This document shows, piece after piece, positions 36,590 to 44,920 of a stretch of 64,000 nt of DNA. The stretch is from Methanobrevibacter thaueri (GTDB lineage: Archaea; Methanobacteriota; Methanobacteria; Methanobacteriales; Methanobacteriaceae), in the NCBI RefSeq assembly GCF_015062915.1, contig NZ_SUTJ01000005.1:97738-161737 (forward strand). Reading direction: 5' to 3'. The position numbers and the translations under genes were made by a program. The notes under the pieces were generated by a model. The model was not told where the DNA came from and did not search any database. It saw only the letters and a program-made list of their open reading frames with translations. Each line of letters starts with the position of its first letter. The first letter of the stretch is position 1.

Positions 36590-36888
36590 TTTAAAAATTG
36601 AAAATTTCAACTAACCTAAATTTATTATTTTATCAAAAAATAATGATTATGGTTTATTTTGATTTATAATCTTTAATTAAGCTTGATTTTCAAATTAAAG
36701 CTATTTTTAAAAAGATTTTCATTCATCATATATAAACTTTACTCCAAGTATTTTATAGAAACCTTTATAAGTGTGTATTTACTACATATGTATATCTAAT
36801 ACTATGTAAAATTTTACTAACTATTTTTAAAATTGCAATTTTTTATATATATTAGATATTTTTCACGACTTGTACAAGGTGAATTAAT
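36590..36888 (+). promoter_or_regulatory. hdrA upstream region with TATA box and CTTGTACAAG palindrome
   Basis: This 299-base gene-free stretch is extremely AT-rich, with several TATA-like tracts (catatataaa, tttatatatatta at 36841). The proximal one would start transcription near 36870. There a perfect 10-base palindrome CTTGTACAAG (36869-36878) runs into the AAGGTGA ribosome site. No coding frame is apparent. Confidence 0.5.
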
Positions 36889-38877
36889 ATGGCAGAAGAT
36901 ATAAATAATAACGAAGAATTAAGGATAGGTGTTTACGTCTGTCACTGTGGTGTAAACGTTGGTGGAGTAGTAGACTGTCCTAGCGTAGCTGAATACGCTA
37001 AGAGTTTACCTAATGTTGTACACGCAACAGACTACAAATACATGTGTTCCGACCCTGGTCAAGCAATGATCCAAGAGGACATCAAAGAGAAAAACTTAAA
37101 CAGAATTGTTGTAGCAGCTTGTTCCCCTCGTCTTCACGAACCTACTTTCCGTAGATGCGTAGAAGAAGCAGGATTAAACAAATTCTTATTTGAATTTGCT
37201 AACTTAAGAGAACAAGACTCCTGGGTACACATGAACGAACCAGAAGCAGCTACCGAAAAAGCAAAAGACTTAACCCGTATGGCAGTTGCAAAAGCTAGAT
37301 TACTCGAACCTTTAGAAGCAACTAAAGTACCAGTAGATAACAAAGCATTAGTTATCGGTGGTGGAGTAGCTGGTATCCAAACTGCATTAGACTTAGGTGA
37401 CATGGGATTCAAAACCTACATGGTAGAAAGAAACCCAACCATTGGTGGACGTATGGGACAATTAGATAAAACATTCCCAACTCTCGACTGTTCAATGTGT
37501 ATTTTAGCACCTAAGATGGTAGACTGTAACAAACACGAAAACATCGAATTAATTTCTTACGCAGAAGTTAAAGAAGTAGACGGTTACATCGGAAACTTCA
37601 AAGTAACTGTAGAGAAAAAACCTAGATACGTAGACGAAGATTTATGTACTGGATGTGGAGCATGTCAAGAAGCTTGTCCTATCGAAATACCTAACTACTA
37701 CGACGAAGGTGTCGGTATGGTAAAAGCTGCATACATCCCATTCCCTCAAGCTGTACCATTATGCGCTACAATCGACAAAGACTACTGTATCGAATGTAAC
37801 TTATGTGTACAAGCATGTGGACCAGACGCAATCGACCACAACCAACAACCTCAAGAAATTGAATTAGAAGTTGGTACTATCGTTGCTGCAATCGGTTACG
37901 ACCCATTCGACCCATCCGGAATTTACCAATACGGATACGGACGTTACTCTAACGTAATTACCGCTATGGAAATCGAAAGGATGATCAACGCATCCGGTCC
38001 TACCGGTGGTCACGTAATCAAACCTTCCGACGGTATTGAACCAGAACGTGTAGCATTCATCCACTGTGTCGGTTCCAGAGATGAACAAATCGGTAAACCA
38101 TACTGTTCCAGAGTATGTTGTATGTACTCCATGAAAAACGCTCAATTATGTATCGACCACGAACCTGATACCAAAGTAACCTGTTACTACATGGATATCC
38201 GTTCCTTCGGTAAAGGATACGAAGAGTTCTACAAAACATCTCAAGAAAAATACGGTATTGAATTTATCAGAGGTAAACCAGCTCAAATCTTCGAAAACGA
38301 CGATTTAACCTTAACTATCAGAGCAGAAGATACTTTACTCGGAAAAGTAACTGAATACACTTACGATTTAGTTGTATTAAGTGTAGGTCTCGAACACTCC
38401 GCTGGATCTGACGAACTCAGACAAACCTTAGGTCTCTCCAGATCTGCAGACGGATTCTACATGGAAGCTCACCCTAAACTCAGACCTGTTGACACCTTAA
38501 CTGACGGTGTTTACATTGCTGGTGTAGCACAAGGTCCTAAAGATATTCCTGACTCCGTAGCACAAGGTTCAGCTGCAGCATCCAGAGCAGCTATCCCAAT
38601 GGCTAAAGGAGAAGTAGAAATCGAACCTATTATTGCATCTAACGATGAAACCGTTTGTGGTGCTTGCCAAGTATGTGTAGAATTATGCCCATTCGACGCT
38701 ATTTCTATCGCAACTGGTGTAGGTGGAAAAGAATTTGCACAAATTAACTCCGCATTATGTAAAGGATGTGGTACTTGTGTAGGTGCATGTCCATCTGGTG
38801 CTATGAACCAACAACACTTCAAAACCGAGCAAATTATGGCACAAATCAGTGCTGCTCTTGAAGACATAGGTAAATAG
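36889..38877 (+). CDS. hdrA: CoB-CoM heterodisulfide reductase subunit A
   Basis: The 662-residue flavo-iron-sulfur protein has an N-terminal [12 protein letters not shown] domain and the FAD Rossmann motif [16 protein letters not shown]. Four ferredoxin-type cluster motifs follow: [36 protein letters not shown] and [12 protein letters not shown]. HdrA carries the FAD that bifurcates electrons between ferredoxin and CoM-S-S-CoB in the HdrABC-Mvh complex of hydrogenotrophic methanogens. Where some relatives have selenocysteine this protein has cysteine (PTLDCSMC). Codon use is strongly biased (TAC, AAC, GTA, TTA), as expected for high expression. hdrB/C are not nearby. A terminator hairpin follows. 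Confidence 0.97.
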   Translation: MAEDINNNEELRIGVYVCHCGVNVGGVVDCPSVAEYAKSLPNVVHATDYKYMCSDPGQAMIQEDIKEKNLNRIVVAACSPRLHEPTFRRCVEEAGLNKFLFEFANLREQDSWVHMNEPEAATEKAKDLTRMAVAKARLLEPLEATKVPVDNKALVIGGGVAGIQTALDLGDMGFKTYMVERNPTIGGRMGQLDKTFPTLDCSMCILAPKMVDCNKHENIELISYAEVKEVDGYIGNFKVTVEKKPRYVDEDLCTGCGACQEACPIEIPNYYDEGVGMVKAAYIPFPQAVPLCATIDKDYCIECNLCVQACGPDAIDHNQQPQEIELEVGTIVAAIGYDPFDPSGIYQYGYGRYSNVITAMEIERMINASGPTGGHVIKPSDGIEPERVAFIHCVGSRDEQIGKPYCSRVCCMYSMKNAQLCIDHEPDTKVTCYYMDIRSFGKGYEEFYKTSQEKYGIEFIRGKPAQIFENDDLTLTIRAEDTLLGKVTEYTYDLVVLSVGLEHSAGSDELRQTLGLSRSADGFYMEAHPKLRPVDTLTDGVYIAGVAQGPKDIPDSVAQGSAAASRAAIPMAKGEVEIEPIIASNDETVCGACQVCVELCPFDAISIATGVGGKEFAQINSALCKGCGTCVGACPSGAMNQQHFKTEQIMAQISAALEDIGK

Positions 38878-38880
38878 ATT

Positions 38881-38920
38881 TAGAGATTTAATTTCTCTAT
38901 TTCTTTTTTTCTTTTTTTTA
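38881..38920 (+). terminator. hdrA terminator
   Basis: TAGAGA-TTTAATT-TCTCTA forms a 6-bp stem 4 bases past the hdrA stop, followed by a long T-rich tract (tttctttttttctttttttt). Confidence 0.7.
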
Positions 38921-39145
38921 ACAACACTTTTTTAAAACAATTTTTTTTTATTCTAACTTCTATTCTATTCAATTTTCATTAAAATTTGTTTAAAATAAGC
39001 ATTTTCTATTATTTATCTGAATCAATATTGATTTTCATTGGTACATAGCTTTTTAAATAATTCTGCACTAAATATCTTTGGTTAACCTATGAAAGCTTTT
39101 GCCAGCTTAAATTAAATCATTCCATAACATTAATAGGTGATTATT

Positions 39146-39220
39146 TTGAGTAGAAAAACGGAATTGTTATTAATTTTAATTATTACATTTCTTCAACTCA
39201 TCACCAAACTAATAAAGTAG
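39146..39220 (+). CDS. Possible 24-residue membrane peptide
   Basis: TTG 39146 is preceded by GGTGA at normal spacing and reads MSRKTELLLILIITFLQLIT, then KLIK and a stop. It is one hydrophobic helix with basic ends. A terminator-like hairpin follows 28 bases after the stop. It could be a genuine small protein or the remnant of a membrane-protein N-terminus. Confidence 0.3.
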   Translation: MSRKTELLLILIITFLQLITKLIK

Positions 39221-39289
39221 AATAATCAGTGGTTGAATGTAAAAAAATCCAAAGTTTTAGAATTTCCTTTGGTTGGTTTTTTGCTTTCA

Positions 39290-39303
39290 TTGATACGTAT
39301 CAA
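39290..39303. promoter_or_regulatory. Perfect 14-base palindrome, candidate operator
   Basis: TTGATACGTATCAA is a perfect inverted repeat directly upstream of a TATA-like aaatattatataatg. No intact gene follows, so it may be an orphan operator of the disrupted transporter. Confidence 0.35.
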
Positions 39304-39541
39304 AAATATTATATAATGTTAAATGTAAAATTAGAATTGTACAATAAAGTTGATTATTACTTTATTTGTATAATGTTATGGAATTTAGTATGAAGTTAGA
39401 TTTCATTTCTAACTTTATATTAATCTTAAAGCTATTTTTTTGCGATAATTACTAACTTTAATTAATTGGTCATAATTATATAACTATTGTTATTAGAGGA
39501 AATAAGATGAGGGACAATCCGAAAATACTTTTATCTTAGTA

Positions 39542-39586
39542 GTGCAAGAATACCATGACGTCTTTTAAGTCGTGGATGAATTGCAC
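39542..39586 (+). mobile_element. IS605-type end hairpin: relic right end or left end of the TnpB element
   Basis: GTGCAA/TTGCAC form an outer stem and CCATGAC/GTCGTGG an inner one. The surroundings AAGAATACC...GGATGAATT resemble the AAGAATCC...GGTAGTTCAA end downstream of tnpB. Just upstream, AATAAGATGA and GGGAC match the 3' end of tnpB, suggesting a decayed second element. Confidence 0.5.
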
Positions 39587-39623
39587 AAACATAGGTATGA
39601 ACATAAGTTTATTAGTAACCAAA

Positions 39624-39650
39624 TGCTCTCTCGGCATTATATTTTATATC
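39624..39650 (+). promoter_or_regulatory. tnpB upstream TGCTCTCTC motif and TATA box
   Basis: TGCTCTCTC followed by attatattttatat, the same layout as before RPA and the integrase. Transcription would start about 60 bases ahead of the tnpB ATG. Confidence 0.4.
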
Positions 39651-39728
39651 TTATGTGATAATATTATTATTGTGTGTTTTTTCAATTTGAAAAAATTGTA
39701 AAAAAAACGCATTGGATGTGAGTTTCAT

Positions 39729-40937
39729 ATGTTTTCTGAGTATAATCTTGTTAATAAAGGTATTGTGGTTAAATTATATCCTGATGAAAGTATGAAGGAT
39801 AAAATTAATCAAAATATTAATAACGCCAGATTAACTTGGAATAAATTATTAGAAGAATATCAGGAAACATTTGAATTGTTTAAACAACAAGGATACACAA
39901 AGTTACAATGCAATCAGAAAACATTCAATACAATGTTGAACATGTTGAAAACACAATATCCCTTCTTGTATGAAAGTGAGTCAAGCAGCCTACAACAGGT
40001 CTATCGTGACCTAATAACTGCATTTAATAGATTCTTCAACAATACATCCGATTATCCTAGATTCAAATCCAAAAAGAATCCAAAACAAAGTTTCAGAATA
40101 CAAAACAACAATAATATCAAAATACAAGACAATACAATTGTCTTACCAAAACTAGGAAAAGTACATTACAGAACCAGCACCCATTATAAAAGATTACTAA
40201 AAGAATCTAAAATAAACAATGTAACCATTAAAAAGGAGCACGGTCACTTTTATGCAGTTTTCAACATCGAAACCGAAGTAGAGACAATGGATTATACTTA
40301 TAAGAGCGTGGGAATTGATCTTGGTATGAGAACATTAGCAATCCTCAGCAACGGACTAAAGATAACCAATTTAGACACGACACATGAGGAAAAAATGATT
40401 AAAAAATACCAAAAAAGCCTATCACGAAAAAAATACAACAGCAACCGCTACAACAAAACACTAAAAAAACTAGGCAAATGGATACAAAGAAAAAACAACC
40501 GCATAAAAGACGCATACCACAAATTAAGCAACTACCTAGTCAAAACATACGACCTAATCTGTATGGAAACACTAGACATACAAAAAATATTCGAAGAAAC
40601 CGATTATAGCAAAAAACTACAGAATATCAGCTGGTACAAGTTAGTGGAAATGATAAAATACAAATGCGAATGGTACGATAAAATATTCGTCCAAATAAGC
40701 CAATGGTACCCATCCAGCAAAAATTGTCACGTATGCGGATACTACAACAAAGACTTAGGCGATGAAAAAAAATGGATCTGCCCACACTGCCAAACACAAC
40801 ACGACAGAGACATAAACGCCGCCAAAAACATAGAACAAAAAGGATTCAGACTTCTTAGTGAAAAAAATAAGATGAACCTCAGGGACTGGGGGGATAGCAC
40901 GGTAATACTACTTTCGTGGGAAAGTACTTGCCCGTGA
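39729..40937 (+). CDS. tnpB: TnpB, RNA-guided endonuclease of an IS605-type element
   Basis: The 402-residue protein appears intact. It has an N-terminal OrfB helix domain, then a RuvC-like nuclease with D197 (VGIDLGMRTLA), E280 (CMETLDIQ) and D361 (HDRDINAAKNI), plus a zinc ribbon with C333/C336 and C351/C354. TnpB is guided by an RNA from its own 3' end to cut DNA next to a short motif and helps the insertion element persist. No tnpA transposase is present, so movement would need a transposase elsewhere. The gene lies beside a transporter fragment whose 5' part is missing. Confidence 0.93.
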   Translation: MFSEYNLVNKGIVVKLYPDESMKDKINQNINNARLTWNKLLEEYQETFELFKQQGYTKLQCNQKTFNTMLNMLKTQYPFLYESESSSLQQVYRDLITAFNRFFNNTSDYPRFKSKKNPKQSFRIQNNNNIKIQDNTIVLPKLGKVHYRTSTHYKRLLKESKINNVTIKKEHGHFYAVFNIETEVETMDYTYKSVGIDLGMRTLAILSNGLKITNLDTTHEEKMIKKYQKSLSRKKYNSNRYNKTLKKLGKWIQRKNNRIKDAYHKLSNYLVKTYDLICMETLDIQKIFEETDYSKKLQNISWYKLVEMIKYKCEWYDKIFVQISQWYPSSKNCHVCGYYNKDLGDEKKWICPHCQTQHDRDINAAKNIEQKGFRLLSEKNKMNLRDWGDSTVILLSWESTCP

Positions 40938-40977
40938 AGTAAGAATCCTCGACCTCATTAAGGTCGAGGTAGTTCAA
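40860..40977 (+). ncRNA. Candidate omega-RNA (TnpB guide RNA scaffold) at the element's right end
   Basis: The 3' end of tnpB runs into a structured tail ending in a perfect 9-bp hairpin, CCTCGACCT-CATTA-AGGTCGAGG (40947-40969), then TAGTTCAA. In TnpB systems the scaffold ends at the element boundary and the next 16-20 bases of flanking DNA are the guide, here GGATTGTTCTCAATATTCGG. The 5' limit is a guess. Confidence 0.6.
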
Positions 40978-40980
40978 GGA

Positions 40981-41400
40981 TTGTTCTCAATATTCGGTAC
41001 ATGGCTTGGCGGAAAACTGATCTTCAAAAAAGACAAGGCCACACTAATAATATTTCAGATAGTCTGTGCAGCAGTTTTTGTTTGCATGTATTTCTCAGCA
41101 CACTTCCTGATTCCTATTTTGATACTGGTCCTGATATTCGGTGTGCTTGACGGAATGGGCTACAATCTCATCCAGTACATTGAAACATCCGTCCTGCCGG
41201 ACAGTCCCGAGCTTGCCAATGGTGTTTTTTTGAGTGTTTTGAATGGTGGAATAGCAATAGGAATCGCTATTGGAGGATTTCTGGTTGACGGCTTTGGTGT
41301 AATGTCAATATTCACATTTGGAACAGCATTCCTGCTCATTGCATTGGTGATGCTCGTTTATGTAATCCTGATTTTAAGGATTGATTTGAAATACAGTTAG
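40981..41400 (+). pseudogene. C-terminal fragment of an MFS transporter, 5' part lost at the TnpB element
   Basis: The 139 residues hold about four membrane helices and an MFS-like RxxxG-type loop (GTWLGGKLIFKKDKA). The family is usually about 400 residues with 12 helices, so only the last third remains. The frame is open back into the insertion element without a normal start; TTG 40981 is just the first possible codon. No N-terminal half is found upstream of the element, so a deletion accompanied or followed the insertion. It is probably not functional. Confidence 0.7.
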
Positions 41401-41507
41401 TGAAAATAATTTAGTTCTTTTTAGTTTTTTGTTAAATATTCATAACTCTTATATTATAAGATAAACAAAAATTAAATCATAAATATATTGGATATTTAGG
41501 TGAGTAA

Positions 41508-42776
41508 ATGACTAATTATCATGACGAAATTTTAAAGTTTGAAGAAATTGCAAAAGAACATACTCAATACATGAGAAACAGTGTCAATTTAATCGCTTCC
41601 GAAAACGTTACCAGTGTAGAGGTAACAGAAGCATTAGCAACTGATTTCGCACACAGATACGCAGAAGGTCAAGCATTCGAAAGATTCTACGAAGGATGCC
41701 AATATGTCGATTTGGTTGAAGACATGACCAAAAAGCTTTCATGCAAAGTCTATGACTGTGACTATGCAAACGTACAGCCAGTATCCGGAGTAACCGCTAA
41801 CCTTGCAGCATTCTTTGGTTTTGCAAAACCTGGTGAAAAGGTAATGGCATTGGAAGTACCTTCAGGAGGTCACATTTCACACGCAGACGTAAGTGCAGCA
41901 GGTATCCGTGGACTCAAAACAGTTTTCCATCCATTGGATAAAAACGTGATGAACATTGACATTGACGCAATGAACAAGAAAATCCTTGAGGAAAAACCAA
42001 AAATCGTATTGTTCGGAGGAAGCTTATTCTTATTCCCACACCCAATCAAAGAAGCACGTGAAGCTGCTGATGAAGTCGGCGCAACTGTAATGTATGACGG
42101 TGCACACGTATTGGGTCTTATTGCAGGTGGACAATTCCAACAACCTCTTAAAGAAGGTGCAGACCTGATGATGGGAAGTACCCACAAGACATTCCCAGGT
42201 CCACAAGGTGGAATTATCCTCTCACACAAGGAAAACGAGGAAATCATCGACAATGCAGTATTCCCTGGTGTAGTCAGCAACCACCACTTGCACCACCTCT
42301 TAGGTTTAGGTATCGCAACTGCTGAAATGCTTGAGTTCGGTGAAGCTTACGCTAAACAAACAATCAAAAACGCACAAGCATTAGGTCAGGCAATGTATGA
42401 ATTAGGCTTTGACGTTTTATGTGAAGATTTAGGATTCACCCAATCCCACCAAATCGCTGTGGACTTAAGCTCCATTAGATCAGCATCCGATATCGCTAAG
42501 GAATTGGCTGACAATAACGTGATTCTAAACAAGAACCTCTTGCCTGGTGACGACAGGGACAACTCCGATGATCCTTCAGGTATCCGAATAGGTACTCAGG
42601 AAATTACCAGAAGAGGATTGAAGGAAAAAGAAATGAGTGAAGTAGCTGAATTCATCAAACGTGTAGCTGTTGATAAGGAAAACATCGCTGATGAAGTTGC
42701 TGAATTCATGAACCAGTACACTACACTCGATTACGCATTCTCAGACAGAGACGCTTACGAATATCACAGATTATAG
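41508..42776 (+). CDS. glyA: Serine hydroxymethyltransferase
   Basis: The 422-residue PLP enzyme has [37 protein letters not shown] and the PLP lysine in [13 protein letters not shown]. In methanogens it interconverts serine and glycine with tetrahydromethanopterin as the one-carbon carrier. A GGTGAG ribosome site precedes the ATG. The flavoprotein-ferredoxin gene, possibly a dihydromethanopterin reductase, starts 7 bases after its stop, which fits a pterin link. Confidence 0.95.
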   Translation: MTNYHDEILKFEEIAKEHTQYMRNSVNLIASENVTSVEVTEALATDFAHRYAEGQAFERFYEGCQYVDLVEDMTKKLSCKVYDCDYANVQPVSGVTANLAAFFGFAKPGEKVMALEVPSGGHISHADVSAAGIRGLKTVFHPLDKNVMNIDIDAMNKKILEEKPKIVLFGGSLFLFPHPIKEAREAADEVGATVMYDGAHVLGLIAGGQFQQPLKEGADLMMGSTHKTFPGPQGGIILSHKENEEIIDNAVFPGVVSNHHLHHLLGLGIATAEMLEFGEAYAKQTIKNAQALGQAMYELGFDVLCEDLGFTQSHQIAVDLSSIRSASDIAKELADNNVILNKNLLPGDDRDNSDDPSGIRIGTQEITRRGLKEKEMSEVAEFIKRVAVDKENIADEVAEFMNQYTTLDYAFSDRDAYEYHRL

Positions 42777-42782
42777 ATTAAA

Positions 42783-43475
42783 ATGAGAATAGCCTTCGCA
42801 TTTACTGGAGCCGGTCATTTACTTCGAGAATCAGTGCAAGTTGCCCTAAAACTTGCTAAAGAGCATGAAGTCACTGTTTTCCTATCAGGTGCAGCGGAAG
42901 AAGTCCTTAAGATGTATGGACTTTATGAAAGCGTTGTTAACATCACTGGTGGAAAATACAGGGAATTGGCCACTGATTCCAACCAGAAATTTTCATATCC
43001 AATCACAGGCCGTTTGTCATTAGGCAAATACGACCTGTTAATAGTCTCACCGGCTACAGCAAATACCGTTTCAAAAATAGTCTATGGAATAGCGGACACA
43101 CTTGTTACAAATGCAGTGGCTCAAGCAGGTAAAGGAGCTGTTCCTGTCTATATGGTGCCTGTGGATATTCATCCGGGGCCAATAGATACTGTCCTTCCTT
43201 CAAAAATGGAATTGTCAAAATGTGAAGGATGTGACGATTGCGTTGCAGCCCTTGTATGTGAACAGGGAGCCATTATTCCACATTCAGAGATAGACCTGAC
43301 AAAATGTATAGGCTGTGGCTTGTGCAGAAATTCCTGCCCGAATGATGCAATATCTGAAGGCAAAATCATTACAATCTACATGCGGGACATTGACATTGAA
43401 AACACCCGCAAGCTTGAAAGCATTGATGATATAAAAATATTCGAAAATCCGGAAGATATTTTAGATAAGATCTAA
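42783..43475 (+). CDS. Flavoprotein-ferredoxin, likely dihydromethanopterin reductase (acceptor)
   Basis: The 230-residue protein joins an FMN-binding flavoprotein domain (1-145; FAFTGAGHLLRES, SPATANTVSKIVYGIAD) to two iron-sulfur motifs (CEGCDDCVAALVC and CIGCGLCRNSCP). This is the archaeoflavoprotein/DmrX-like layout. It probably reduces dihydromethanopterin to tetrahydromethanopterin using ferredoxin-like electrons, in keeping with the adjacent glyA. The exact reaction is inferred. Its 3' end overlaps the convergent DUF192 gene by 15 bases. Confidence 0.78.
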   Translation: MRIAFAFTGAGHLLRESVQVALKLAKEHEVTVFLSGAAEEVLKMYGLYESVVNITGGKYRELATDSNQKFSYPITGRLSLGKYDLLIVSPATANTVSKIVYGIADTLVTNAVAQAGKGAVPVYMVPVDIHPGPIDTVLPSKMELSKCEGCDDCVAALVCEQGAIIPHSEIDLTKCIGCGLCRNSCPNDAISEGKIITIYMRDIDIENTRKLESIDDIKIFENPEDILDKI

Positions 43476-43751
43476 ACTATCTCCTATTTCTAATTTTAAC
43501 TTATTTTTTTTAGTTTCCAGAATATATGCAGCCCGTTTTTTTGGCTTGTAGAATTTCCATGGCTTTAAGCTAACCTTATCATATATTATCTTGTTTTTAT
43601 CGAGGAAATATATGTCAATCTCGAATCTCATGAACATGGTGTGGATTGACGAGTCTGTGAGGTTTGTGAACAATAAAGTGTCCTCAAAGTCTTTTTTGCC
43701 CATAAGTCCCTTAAAGCGTTTAAAAAAAGTGTCTGCAAGTATGATTTTCAT
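43461..43751 (-). CDS. DUF192 family protein
   Basis: The 96-residue protein fits DUF192: FKRFKGLMGKKDF, TDSSIHTMFMRFEIDIYFLD, VSLKPWKFYKPKKRAAYILE. The family folds as a small beta-barrel of unknown role, often exported in bacteria. No signal peptide is visible here. It is convergent with the flavoprotein gene. Confidence 0.85.
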   Translation of the reverse strand: MKIILADTFFKRFKGLMGKKDFEDTLLFTNLTDSSIHTMFMRFEIDIYFLDKNKIIYDKVSLKPWKFYKPKKRAAYILETKKNKLKLEIGDSLDLI

Positions 43752-43810
43752 ATAATTATGGTTATAATCATTAATATTTAAGTTTTTAACAATTAGAATG
43801 CAATATTGAC

Positions 43811-44476
43811 TTAGATGAATGATTTTGACTGGATTTCACCGTTGATGAGGTCTTCAATTGCAATCCTGAAGTCTTCCTTTTCGAATGCACCGGGTATGAT
43901 TAATTGATCGTCAGAACTGTTCAGGATATAGAGGGGTATTGACTCGACACCCATTTGTATGGCGTCCTCCTCGTCGATTTGAACCTCGAAGCTGTAGGAT
44001 TCGCCTTCAAGAAAATTCCTGATTTCCTTTTCATCCAGACCCAGTTCATTGGTTATTTCAACAAGCACATCAGTATCGGCTATAATCTTGTTTTCAACAA
44101 AATTGGCATGATAAATTTTTAAAACGACTTCCATGGCTAGTTCAGGGTGTTTGTTTTGTATGTATTTGACCAGCCTGTGGGCTTTTCTTGATGATGTCAG
44201 TTGAATGTCCTGGTAGTTCATTTCAAACCCGTCTTCATGGGCTATTTTTTCCAGTTCAATGATTTTCTCTTCGGCTGTTTCAGGTGTCAGGCCGTATTGC
44301 AGGATGTTTTGGGTGATTATTGAACCGGTTGGAGTGTCGAATATGGTGGGATACAGTTCAAATGGTTTCATTTCCCATTCAACTTCAACATCCACTTCAT
44401 TCGATGCCTTTTTCAGGCGATGAATACCTATATAGGAGTTTGGACAGTTGAAGTCACTCCAGTGTTTTATCTTCAT
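43811..44476 (-). CDS. DsbA/FrnE-like thioredoxin-fold protein
   Basis: The protein of about 221 residues has the FrnE-like layout: a thioredoxin strand and redox site (WSDFNCPNSYIG), a long helical insertion and a cis-proline segment (GVESIPLYIL). The active site is CPNS rather than CPxC, so the second cysteine is lost. Such variants act as monothiol enzymes or glutathione-S-transferase-like isomerases. I take ATG 44476 (MKIKHWSD), with AAAGAGAAAGAAC upstream; the track's N-terminal lysine run is probably not translated. It has no signal peptide, so it is cytoplasmic. Confidence 0.82.
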   Translation of the reverse strand: MKIKHWSDFNCPNSYIGIHRLKKASNEVDVEVEWEMKPFELYPTIFDTPTGSIITQNILQYGLTPETAEEKIIELEKIAHEDGFEMNYQDIQLTSSRKAHRLVKYIQNKHPELAMEVVLKIYHANFVENKIIADTDVLVEITNELGLDEKEIRNFLEGESYSFEVQIDEEDAIQMGVESIPLYILNSSDDQLIIPGAFEKEDFRIAIEDLINGEIQSKSFI

Positions 44477-44920
44477 GTTCTTTCTCTTTTTTGGCTTTTT
44501 TGTCATTTTTATAAATCTTGTAGAGTTTCATCATGTTGTCTACGAGTTTAAAAAGTGAATTGTATTTTCTGTGGAAGCTCATGTTTAAATATTTCAAGAT
44601 AATCTTATATGTAATGTTTGGTTTGACATTACCATTCGAATTTCCAAATTCAAAGTTAATTTCCAAATTGATATATATCCCATTTTTCATTCAAATTCAA
44701 AATCAACTATCCATTTTGTTAATGTAAATTCCAATTAAAATAATGTGACTTTGACTTTCAACTGTTAAAATAAATTAGTGCAAATTCATTTAAATTAAAC
44801 TTAAATTGCTTTCCATTTTTGGAATTTTGGCCATTATCATAACCTTTATTTATTATCTAAAACAAAAAGATACATATTATAAATTAATAAATACATTGAT
44901 TATAATTTTGAGGAGTTACA
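44477..44920. other. Gene-poor region upstream of ileS
   Basis: About 440 bases hold two overlapping weak ORFs on opposite strands (44454-44690 minus and 44533-44727 plus) that show no domain or convincing ribosome site. The ileS promoter is likely the attataaattaat near 44877, and its ribosome site GAGGAG lies just before ATG 44921. Confidence 0.45.

Larger units (their letters stand above)
38921..39728. other. Long gene-poor AT-rich region with relic elements
   Basis: No substantial gene is seen in about 800 bases. It holds a 24-codon ORF with a ribosome site (39146-39220), a CCAAAG/CTTTGG hairpin with T-run (39249-39283) and a perfect palindrome TTGATACGTATCAA (39290-39303) next to ttatataatg. 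Further along are a hairpin resembling an IS605-type end (39542-39586) and the TGCTCTCTC motif upstream of tnpB (39624-39632). The region probably held the lost 5' part of the disrupted transporter gene. Confidence 0.5.
39729..40977 (+). mobile_element. IS605/IS1341-type insertion element carrying tnpB only
   Basis: The right boundary is placed at about 40977, where the hairpin tail gives way to transporter coding sequence in frame (QGLFSIFGTWLGG). The left boundary is uncertain and may lie near 39530. No tnpA frame is present. Confidence 0.65.

Noticed and set aside
38921-39728. A tRNA or riboswitch in the long gap after hdrA
   Set aside because: I looked for a T-loop consensus and for multi-stem structures; only simple hairpins and IS-like ends are present.
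44454-44727. Two overlapping ORFs on opposite strands (78 and 64 aa) upstream of ileS
   Set aside because: Neither has a recognisable domain or good ribosome site, the minus-strand one overlaps the FrnE-like gene, and their composition looks like AT-rich noise.
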